Shown here: positions 50,778 to 60,639 of the stretch, piece by piece
Layout of the letters: every line of letters starts with the position of its first letter
How positions within the stretch are numbered: position 1 is the first letter of the stretch
Assembly: GCA_025331125.1 (NCBI GenBank)
Contig: JAOALB010000082.1
Location: 62,001 to 126,000 of the forward strand
DNA: 64,000 nucleotides
Origin: Mycogone perniciosa
Lineage: Eukaryota > Ascomycota > Sordariomycetes > Hypocreales > Hypocreaceae
Direction: 5' to 3'
Translations under genes and position numbers: made by a program
Notes under the pieces: model-generated
Told to the model about the DNA's origin: nothing
Database searches by the model: none
The model's input: only the letters and a program-made list of their open reading frames with translations

Positions 50778-53683
50778 TTAAAAGCCCTCCAACTCCATCA
50801 TTTCCTGGTCCAATTCTTCATCGTCATAGTCGTAGATGTCATTCATACTGCCATGAACTGCCACTGGTTGATTTGAAGCTGTCGCTTCTAGTTCTGCCCT
50901 CTTCTCCTCCAACTTCTCTTGGTGCTGCATGAGATCTTCATATCCCCAGGTACTAATACCTTCCTGGTCCTTGGCTCGGAAAGGCTGCGCCATAGTTTTG
51001 AGGAATCTCCTGGCACTACTGACAGCCATATCCGTGCTCAAGTTGATGTCGGCATCTAGGAGACCCTGGTTGATCCATTTGGGTAATTGCGTCCTCTTCT
51101 TCTGAAAGCGGCGGTCCGCGAGAACCATGATACCGTAGTCATCTTTCCCTCGTAAAACTCGACCTAGACACTGGGCGGCATGACGCATGGCATCAAAAGA
51201 TAGAAAATCATTTTCCTTGATGCGGTATGTCTCTCGCAAGAACTCGAGTCTTGCTTTGAGAATTCGCGACTCCGTATACTGGAATGGGACACCAATACAT
51301 AGGACAGTTCGACCATACTGGTGGTCAAAATCGATACCTTCTGAGACTTTTCCTCGTGCGACACAAAGAAGGATAGCCCCTCTCCCGTTGCAGCACGCGG
51401 TGCGGTATGTTTCAAGAGCAAGCGAGGTTTCTTGGGCATCCGGCGTCTCAACCAGTATGAGCTTATACTTCCAGACTTCATCCAGAATTCCCATTCCTTG
51501 CCACATACTGATAATAGACTCCATGTATAGGTATGACGGGAAGAAGACGACCATGCCGTCGGGCGTGATTTTGGCGAACTCTGTTAAAAGATTGCCATAG
51601 TTTCGGACAACACTAGGCTCGTTTCGAACCTGGAAGCTTGACGAAACTGAAGCTTGGTCACTTCCACGTGTCACAATCATTGGTAAGAAGGACCTTCGTG
51701 CCAGGGTCATGCTGTATGACTCTTGTATCACGGTAGAGAAGTCCAGCATTTTTGGGTACATCTCCAAGGGCGAGATGGTGCCGGAAGTGATGATGACCGA
51801 GTAAAATCTCTCAAAAACCGGCCGGATAGCAATTGCAGCATCAAGACATGTGAAATGAAGTGTGGGGTTTGGGACCTCGGCGGTGTCTGATTCATATGGC
51901 TCCAGAATCAGCAGAAACCCTTTCTCGTAGGTAGCAACAAGAGTAGCGAAGGTTGCTACTTCTTGGAGTGGTTGATAGTCCTCAATATTGGTTAGCTCCA
52001 GCGTCCTTACAAGTGCGGTTAGCCGTTCTGCGCAGAACCGCAACGGCTTCTTCTCTATGAATGTGTGTTCCTTGAGATGAGCAAGGAAGGATGGTGGTGT
52101 TTCTGAGATGACCTGGCGAACTTTCATTCGCGTCTAGCATTCATTTAATTAGCACTTCATTTAGAAAACAAGGGTAGTGACTCGGAACAAACCTTGAGGT
52201 ATTCGATGAAGCGCTTCAAAAAGGCAATAAAGTGCTCCGCTCTCCTGATATTTCCTGGCATGGCTTCTTTCAGGAGATCATCCGGAAGGACTACTATCTG
52301 TCAATATGGACCGAGAGAGCGTTGAGAATACAAGGTGATCGATTACCAGGATTGGCCATGAAAGCATCTTCTTGCCGGGATTCATCTGCTTCCCGAAGCC
52401 CCTGGACGAGCTTCTCATACTCATTCTGTAATTGTTCCTGGTCGGTCTCTCTCATATCGGCGATCTTCCTTTCCAGGTTTTGGGCCCCCCGAGTAGCCTT
52501 TCGCAGAGAATCTTCGGTGATGTCGGTGCTAAGCGCCTCAATGCAGACGTTGTCAATGTTGTGGGCCTCGTCAAAAACCACAATACAATCTCGAGAAAAA
52601 TCCTTGGAGACCCGTTCGGCGATTTTTGGATCTAAAAGGTAGTGGTACGAGAAAATGACAACATTGCAATATTGCATCTGTTTAAACAATATCAGGTTAG
52701 ATTGCGGGATACTAAAGCCGTGGGCAACTTACCATGCGCCTTGCTGTAAAGTAAGGACACTGCTTATGCTCTTCTCCATACTGCAGAAGTGCATCAAAGG
52801 ACCAAACACCGTTTGGGATCAGATTGTGTGGTTCGAGCAGATCTAGATTCTAGAGGTTGAAAGTCAGCTCATAGTACAGTTCGAACATTAAGAATTTGGA
52901 CCTACATCGTGGTAGACACAGACATCAACACTCTCGCCTCGCTCCTTTTTTTCTTTCACGAAACCTGCTGTCAAGCTCCTGCAGCGAGCATCGACTATTG
53001 TACCGCTCTTTTCACGTTTAACGGACGGATGAAGACACAGATTTTTCCGACTTGTCAAGCCAAGGCCGCGAAACTCCTCTTCATACCCTAGTTGCTCAGC
53101 ACGGTATTTCATCAGGGACTGCAACTCAACAAGGGCCTTTTCGATCTCAGACATTGTACCTATGATTATTACATTAGTGCAATTATCTTCATTGATTTGG
53201 TGGATTGCTACGCACGCGAGCAGTAGATGAGCTTCCTCTTCTCCGGCATATGCTGCTGATAGGCAACAATCAACGAGAGTAGGGATATTGTCTTTCCGGT
53301 ACCTGAAGGCATTTCCAGGACACAGTGACCGCCCGCGTCGAGGGTTTCTGTATAGGTTTGGGATAGTTAGCGAGCGTCAGCTTGGCAGATTGGGAGCAAA
53401 AAGTTCTGGCAGGAGAGAATATACTTTTGAGATCACACATGTAGCTGATAATTGCAACTACTGTTAGTTCTGGAAAGCAAAATGGCTTGGTGGTGCTCAC
53501 GCATATTGTTCTTTAGCCAGGTTATTAGCTATCAAAGGTGAGCGTAAAGATGACATCTGGGGCACCTACCTGGATATATCCTTGGATAAGGAAAGAGAAC
53601 GGGAAGATTGCTGGCAAGGCATTAGGCAAAAGTGAGCGAAATAAAAGCAGGAAAACAACGGCTTACTCAATTTTGAACTTCAT
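50778..53683 (-). CDS. rad3: XPD/Rad3 DNA repair helicase of TFIIH (792 aa, 10 exons)
   Basis: This 5'-3' iron-sulfur helicase opens DNA in nucleotide excision repair and is part of the transcription factor TFIIH. Exons (minus): 53667-53683, 53570-53610, 53501-53510, 53425-53444, 53216-53347, 52906-53159, 52733-52849, 52347-52677, 52193-52293, 50778-52133; lengths sum to 793 codons with stop. The spliced N-terminus MKFKIDNLPVLFPYPRIYP then EQYAYMCDLKKTLDAGG matches the family exactly. The Walker A motif is PSGTGKT (about 43-49). The four cluster cysteines are at about 115, 133, 154 and 189. The DEAH box is FDEAHNID, and the C-terminal helicase motifs GKVSEGIDF and QCLGRVLRGK are intact. Exons of 17, 41, 10 and 20 nt open the gene. 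The C-terminus is acidic (DYDDEELDQEMMELEGF). Length is like yeast Rad3 (778). Confidence 0.97.
53501..53510 (-). other. 10-nt microexon of the XPD gene
   Basis: AACAATATGC (minus strand) is flanked by AAAG upstream and GTGAGC downstream. It completes Glu (with G from the previous exon), adds Gln and Tyr, and starts Ala, giving the conserved PEQYAY. Skipping it would shift the frame. The next exon (53,425-53,444) is only 20 nt. Confidence 0.85.
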
Positions 53684-55669
53684 CGTGACGATTGTGGGGG
53701 TCCAGAGGGCGTCTGAGATGGTTCATCAGGGAAAGGCAATGAGGGCGATAGATGCGTGATCACGATGCTTGAGATTAGTGTCGAGAACCAAATAGTCGCG
53801 GTATCACGTGACCAGCAAGGTGTTGTGTGGCTGGCTCTGGCTTAGTTTGTGAGCTTTGAGGTGGGAAGCGGGGTCGGTGAAGAAAACAACGAAGGAAGAA
53901 CGACCAAAGCAGACTAATTCATCCAGAGGTTGTTAATTGATGGAGTTTCCGCTGGGACTACTTCAAATCTAGGTGGAGGCCAGAAGACTGACATGCGCTA
54001 ATGCAGGTAGTAGTTGGTATCTACATGTAAGTGAACACACTTGCACGGATTGTTCTCATTTCTATCGTTGACTTTGGTTGGGTAAAGTAGAAGTTAGGTT
54101 CATCGTGCTAGTATTGGTAAGAGACAAGGTATTGGCACGCAGTATGGTTGCGATCTTGGCGTCTGCATAATCTAGCTCACGTAGGTAGGAGGTGACGGAT
54201 TCCATCGAAAGGACTGTGGCGAGCAACCAGTTCGCCACTGCGTCTGACGTGCTTCGTACTCATCGTTTGTTGAGGCCATGGGCTGTCCGGGTCTGCCAAC
54301 GCTAATCTTATCTTATCTTATCCATAGACGCAAGTACAAAAACCATCGCTATTGTTATTGTTGTTTGTTTTTGCAGCAGACCTCCACGAGTACGAGTACA
54401 TCATAGTATCATGGATGGCCCACAGCAGCTGCAGCATGCGGAGAGAGTTACCAACCCCCCAACACCTCCAACCGTGATAACGCGACCACCAATGCACCAC
54501 TGCACCATCCGCCACATGCCTCCCTCGCCGCGAACAAGCCTCCCAGCCGGGCTGCGGCCAATGAGCATCGACGCGGCGAAAGCTAGCCTGCTGGCCAGCC
54601 GCGGAGGCGGGGTAAAGGTTTGGGTCTAGGCAAGCTAAGACGGCTTCAACCAGTTATTAGCTTATCTTGGTGATGGAGCCGTCTTGCGGACATGGATCCG
54701 ACCAGCCGCAGTCATTCACAGCCAGCCCAGCCCAGCCCAGCATAGCATCTGTTGTTTGACAGAGTTCTCGACCGAGACTCTCAGCCATAAATACTTGCAT
54801 TCGTGGTGTGTGGTGCATGTATGGTGCATGGTGTACAAAGTATAGTGTAGGTACTTCGTACTTCTTGATGTACTTCGTATATACTCCGCCACATGGTGTG
54901 TACGAGTAGTCCGTACGAAGTACTCCGTAGTGTGCGCGCAATCGCATCTGTCTGTGCTGGTGTTTGCGTGCCTGTGCCGTCAATTCAAAATTGTCCCCTT
55001 CCCTCCCCATCACCCTGCAACTTCTTCTGAGTTTTACATTATCCTGAACTCCCGCGCATCTTGCCTCTGCATCTCGCCTCTCCTGTTTCATATCGCGTTG
55101 CCCCATTCTCGGCATTCCCATCTCTCTCAAACCTCCCGGCTCTTTGGGTAGCACTTGACTTGAATATTCGCCTGTCTACAACACTGTCGCCACCTACCTT
55201 ACTGACATCTTTCCTGCCCAATTGCCTCCCATCTAGATATCTTTCTGGCATATCTGAGACCATCGATGTGAGTCGAGTCGCATAGCCAACTTCAGTCCAT
55301 CTTGGAGTCTCCGGCCTGATCATTGATACCAGCATTCGCCGTACAGACCAATTTCCATTTCCTACCACGCACGGTCTGGCTTTGGCCATCCTGCTGTTTG
55401 CGGGGCTAGGCATGTGTTGCAGTCACGCGAGCTTCCTTCAGTAGCAACACACAGATTTCCTGGACTCCCTCTGCTGGGCGGCTGACGTCTGGTCAGCCAG
55501 CTCGACAAGTCCGCATCTCACTGGCGATTCTGCGGCCCCATTGTGGTAGAGGCTGGAACATTTTTTGCATCCACATACTACTACTTATCTATCACCAACG
55601 CGCATATCCGTTTCTACTAGTACTCTACCACCCACCCACTACCAGCCAAGTCACCGTTGACCACCCATC
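53684..55669. other. Divergent XPD/PPS1 intergenic region
   Basis: About 2 kb separates the XPD and PPS1 start codons and holds both promoters. It includes a CTTAT-type tandem run (54,306-54,322), four CCCAG units (54,722-54,741), a TACTTCGTA-rich patch (54,855-54,900) and TACGGAGTAC on the minus strand at 54,920-54,929. The right 700 bp are rich in C and T and look like a PPS1 leader. Open frames here, such as 54,657-55,154 minus, have no family support. Confidence 0.5.
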
Positions 55670-57852
55670 ATGGCTACTGTTGCTTTGCCGAGGCCCATTC
55701 CCCCTCAAAACTCATCCCCGACCATCAACACACCCATAACTCCTCCACACTCCCTCCAAACCATTGGCGCTTCCTCCTCTTCTCAGCCTTGTCCTGTTTC
55801 TGCCCCGGTACCCAACAAGCATATTCCCGTTTGCCCCACTGGCCCGTCCAAAGTTGAGGACCCGGATACCCCACCGCCTTCACCGAAGCACACCGGAGCC
55901 TTTCGGCAAAGCTCTTTGCTCCATCCTCCCAACAGCTTTGTCCGTGTTGACTCTGGTCGGCTTTCCATATACGAGATCGATGCTGTCTGCGTGGCCGAGG
56001 CCCTGGATTTTGCCTCTCGTCAGCCGCTGCCTCCACCTGCTCTGGTGTTCCCCTGGCTCCATGGCCTACATCCTCATAATCATATGCAGCAGGCCTTCTT
56101 CAATGGGCGCCGGCGTACACCACGAAAAATCCCTTCTTGTTTGAGGGCAGTTACTCTCGTCAAGGCTGATGGTAATCTCAACACTGCTCGCTTGAAAGGC
56201 GCCATTGCGCCGGAGGAGTTTATGTTGCGTGGCTCTGTTCCCGACTTTGTCGAACCTGATCCTCTAGATGGCTTCTCCGTTCGGAACTTCCATATCCAGC
56301 CCATCAAAGTTGCTTTGACATCAGATATTATTGTTTACGGGGAGTCTCCCTGCGAAGCCCGCAAAGTCGCATGGGACATCGCTGCTGCTCAAGAGCGATG
56401 GCGCGAGAAGCAACCCATGCATGTTGGTGATCTGGTAGAGTACAACACCTTCGTCTGCACAAACCCCTTTACGACATTCGAACAAAACCACAGTCATCTG
56501 GTGTCCATAGATGCTTCCGGCAAATCTACTGGCAAAATCCTCGATTTTGTCCACCAAGAGCGACGGGAGATGTGGGATATGACGGAGGCCTCTGAGATAT
56601 CTTACAACGTATACCTTGGTCCCACTCCGGAACCAGGTAGCTTGGAAGAGCGACGTTTTGACGTTTTGATAGAATGCAATGATATGGGTCGGCTGAATCC
56701 GGTCGGCTTGCAGCTTGTCGCTGAAAATCCACATCGGGTCTCTCAGCCATCATTCCACGACTTCCCCTCATCTGGAAGCATATTGCCCCCTACGTGGTCT
56801 CATGCAGAGGCTGACGGAATTCTCGAGACTTGTAAATGGATTTATTGTATCTCACATGGTGCTGCCCCCTCCGCCACGGGTAGCACTAGCTCTAATGTCG
56901 AAGGATCGGAAATGCTCGAGTCCAACGCATCACACATACCACCGAAGCCTCGAAAGGTGCTCATTCATTGTGCTGACGGATACACAGAGTCGACCATGTT
57001 GGCTATTGCATACTATAGCTACAGCTTGGGGATACCCGTACCGGACGCTTGGTTGAGCCTCCATACATCCAAGCGCCGCAATTTTTTCGCCTATTCTTCC
57101 GATGTATCACTCCTGTCTTCCATAGCCCCACGCTTGCTGTGTGAATCCCCCGTCTGTGCTGGCAAGAGCTTGGAGGATATTACCGGTCTCATCAAGAATG
57201 AGCCAGAATGGTTCACTGGACTAGATGGCTCATTTCCCAGCAGAATACTCGACTATTTATACCTAGGTAACCTTGGTCACGCCAACAACCCGGATCTTCT
57301 CAGGGAGCTCAATATCTGTCAAATACTCAGCGTCGGAGAAACAGCCACCTGGAGAGAAGGAGATCTGGAGAAATGGGGCTCCGCAAATGTCTGTATCATT
57401 CAAGGTGTACAGGACAATGGCATCGACCCATTGACGGAAAAGTTTGCACGATGCCTCGAATTCATTAGTAAGCTATGCACTTATGCCTTCACTGTGACGG
57501 GATGGACCAAGAGTGATGACACGGTTCGCTGACTAAATTCCCAGATCGAGGAAGACAGAGAGGCACGGCGACATTGGTGCATTGTCGAGTTGGCGTTTCC
57601 CGCAGCGCTACCATTTGCATCGCGGAAGTCATGAGAGCCCTCAATCTTTCTTTTCCGCGCGCATACTGTTTTGTCAGGGCCCGCCGACTTAATGTCATTA
57701 TCCAGCCGCATTTACGCTTTGCCTACGAGCTTTTGCGGTGGGAAGAATTGCTTCAGCAGAGTGGTGATGCGAACGCACCAATCAAGAGAGAACTGGAATG
57801 GGGCGAAATTGCAAAAGAAATAGCCCTCATGAACCGGCCTTATTCCAGGTAA
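55670..57852 (+). CDS. pps1: Pps1-type dual-specificity protein phosphatase (701 aa, 2 exons)
   Basis: This is a predicted tyrosine and serine/threonine phosphatase related to yeast Pps1, which acts in S-phase control. Exons are 55670-57467 and 57545-57852, with a 77-bp intron (GTAAGC..CTGAC..CAG). The active DSP signature is HCRVGVSRSATI in the second exon (cysteine about 612, arginine about 618). A first phosphatase-like loop, HCADGYTEST, sits at about residue 433. There the arginine of the CX5R motif is replaced by glutamate (about 440), so this domain is probably inactive. The N-terminal 80 residues are Pro/Ser-rich and likely disordered. The start ATG follows a pyrimidine-rich leader (CCCATCATGG). 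The protein ends MNRPYSR at a stop that overlaps a GTAAAG sequence, so a further small exon cannot be excluded. Confidence 0.92.
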
Positions 57853-58430
57853 AGAATTTTGTATCAAGTCATTGGCATCTTGCTTTCGAGTTGATTTGGC
57901 CAGACAGTTGTATTGTCCCTTGGCGAAACTTGCTGCATCACACTCTTGCCGTGTACAACTCTGTGTTTTGAGCATGAGTGGAATATACTCTCTGTCGGAC
58001 TTGTCTTGGGTTCAATCATAGGGATCGGGTTACTAGGGATTGCCTGCGACTCGCATCGGCGTTACTGGTTTTGGGCTCGGTCGGATTGTGAGATCTCTCA
58101 ACAGGGTTTGGGATGGGAGAACTCTTGATGAATTATGACTATGAAGGTTGGCGGGCAACTAGTTTCGCCGGGTTGATGTTAATTGAGTTCAACCATGATG
58201 ATCTAGGTGTGTGACTGGTGTTGACAAGCCGTTTATTAAAACACGAGCGCTCTTTTCAGGAATAGGGGTATTTGTGCCAACTGCTGCCACCAAAGTTAAT
58301 AAAATAAACGCATAGAAAGCATAGTCCCGTTCTTGATTAGACACAACAACGCCTGGTCCATTAATATGCCATAAAATTTTGCTCTGGCGAGAAATCAAAA
58401 GGCCGAGAACGATCCAGTTTACAATACAGT
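57853..58430. other. Convergent PPS1/ATG18 intergenic region
   Basis: A 578-bp stretch between the 3' ends of PPS1 and ATG18. No gene, RNA or repeat was recognised. Confidence 0.5.
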
Positions 58431-60019
58431 TCAACTCCCATAAGCCAAGGAATCGTTTTTATCGTCCCCTTCCAGGACCCTATGGAATGAAGTGCGATGT
58501 TAGGAAAGATCGAATGCATACTAGTTTGTGGGAGGCAGATAGGAATGAAGGCAAAACTTACGAAAATTGTTTTACGAGATAACCTTCTCCGCCGTGCTCC
58601 ATGTCAATGTTATAGACATAGAAACCACCGTCACTCGTCACGACCATGACCTGCGGGCTACTACTACTCATCGCAACAACGCTGCGAAGAGGGCCGGATG
58701 GGGATGAGCCCGAAACGCGTGCTGCACCAGCAACAACCGTGGACTTTGGAATTTTGATGTAGGCAAAGTCTCTCAGCGGCTCCCACATCTCCGTGACGGA
58801 TTGTGGAAGATATGATCCTACGACTCCAGCGACTCCGCGACCCATGATCTGTGAAGAGCGTCGGAATATGTTGCTGAATGAGCCGCTTTGCCTTCGGTGT
58901 CCCTGCTTAGTGCTTTCGGGGGGGCTAGTGCTGTTGCCTGCGAAATCAGCAGCGTCGCTCCTGGGAGACTCGGTTGCACTGTTGCCAGGCGAATCAGCCT
59001 CGTCATGACTCCGCGCTCGTGACCATCGGTCTTGCCTTGGAGAGCCAGGGGACTCTATCGGCGCACCGGCCGGGGTAGTATTCCCAGGTGGAGAACCAAG
59101 GCGGAATATATGGACAGTATCCGAGGTAGACGAGACGCAAAGCAGTGTAGAGCTGAGATTGAAAGACATGCTGTAGATTGTGGAAGGGTAGGTTCCTCGC
59201 CTGAACTGGTACAGCTTTTGCCCTCGAGGCACGGAAAACACACGGATAATAGTGCCCGTCTCGCTAGCCGTTGCTAATAGAGTTCCTTCACTATTGAGAC
59301 AAATGCAGCACAACGGCGAGCGGTGCGCCTCAATGACATTGACAGCCTTGAGGGTCAAAGTGTCAAATACAAGAACCTCCCCTGATGTGGGCGCAACATA
59401 TGTCGATTGTGGGGGCGCATGGGTGGGCCTTCTTGCGTCCGAATCCTCTCGCGGTTTGGGCAGTGGATACGCAATGAAGCAATTCTCGGACGATGGGGAC
59501 AGTGCGCAAATGGCAGACGGATTTGGGGAGGTAGGAATGGTATAAAGGAGGCTCATATTGCTGATGTCATACAGGTAAATTTCCTCCTCGAGAACAACGG
59601 CGAGTCGTTTTCGGTTCAGTCGTACGGCTAAGACGGCTGAAGGGAAGGTGAGTTCACATATGACGGACGCTCTCTGCAGCGGTAGGCGTATTAAGCACAC
59701 GAATCTAGAGAACCAAGTTTACGGATAGACGCATACCTTGGTGTTTTGTATTATCAGGTGGCGAGGTGACAGTATCAAAGCGACGAGAGAGGTTGAGAAG
59801 AGCATCTCAATAATCGCGATATTCCCATCATCACTGCTAAAGATTCGGGAAAATGGATCGGTATGGTAGATGCGGAAGCCTTTCGAGGTGCCTGGGGGGT
59901 AAGAGACAGCACATCAGTTTGGTTCAAATTAGGCAATGGAAAGAGTCGCAGGACTTACCGACAGCAAGACAGCTGTGGTCCTGGTTGAACGTGATGAAGT
60001 TCAGGGTTGGGTTCGCCAT
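58431..60019 (-). CDS. atg18: Autophagy-related protein Atg18, WD-repeat PROPPIN (458 aa, 4 exons)
   Basis: This seven-bladed beta-propeller binds PI3P and PI(3,5)P2 and is needed for autophagosome formation and vacuole shape. Exons (minus) are 59959-60019, 59737-59891, 58562-59673 and 58431-58479, and all junctions stay in frame. It starts MANPTLNFITFNQDHSCLAVG, continuing through the splice junction into TSKGFRIY. The lipid-binding FRRG motif is at about residues 229-232. Between two blades lies a Ser/Pro-rich loop (about 290-350) with RRSSQIMGRG after it. The last exon is short and encodes VLEGDDKNDSLAYGS after QFS. If the 82-bp last intron were retained, the protein would stop right after QFS. 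The frame is open upstream to 60,187, but the conserved start is the ATG at 60,019. The gene is divergent from PPM2. Confidence 0.96.
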
Positions 60020-60639
60020 GTTGAACGTCGCTGGGGTCTCCCGGCGGAGTCGAGCTGGAGGACTTGTAAGGGAGACCCAAACAGCGAGTTTGACGAGCTC
60101 GCTAGGCGGTCCAGATAATCTGGACAGAGCGGGAACGTACCGCGTGAATGTGGTGATGCGACTCCCGTACTTCGTAGTGGTGGACACGCAGCGTACCTAT
60201 ATGAGATGGAAGGTCGTAGGAGGCTGGCGAGCTGGAGCTGCCTCGTCACACAGAATGACGTTGGGATAATGGGGAGGGGTTAATTAATAGTAGGCGGACC
60301 ACTGCGGACCCGCACTACTGCCTAGCAGTGGTACCTCTGAAACCGCACACAGGTACGAAGTACCTTGCACGCTAAATAATGCCTCGCTGCCTGTGTGCCC
60401 TCTTGTTCGCACGCGGATTCTGGAAAAGTATCTTTTGGTGAGGGTTGGAGGGGGGAAAATCGTATCACTAAATCATAATCCGTAGTGTTCTCCGTGCACC
60501 GGCTGAGCATGGATACCTAGCCTACTGGTCTTATTCGACTCAAGTCTGTATTTTCAATCAGCTCAAATACGGAATACATACGAAGTACGGAGTACATCAC
60601 ACACATTCGCAAGTCCATCTTGTCGATTCTCTTTTGGCG
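60020..60639. promoter_or_regulatory. Shared divergent ATG18/PPM2 upstream region
   Basis: Only 620 bp separate the start codons, so both promoters are here. A TACGAAGTACGGAGTAC composite, containing an exact TACGGAGTAC at 60,586-60,595, lies about 45 bp upstream of the PPM2 ATG. A related palindrome, GGTACGAAGTACC, lies at about 60,351. Confidence 0.55.

Noticed and set aside
54657..55154. Minus-strand frame of 165 codons upstream of PPS1
   Set aside because: It is opposite the PPS1 leader, contains repeat-derived residues, and has no recognisable domain.
60017..60187. Atg18 extended upstream to 60,187
   Set aside because: The extra 56 residues show no similarity to the family, and the conserved start MANPTLNF begins at 60,019.
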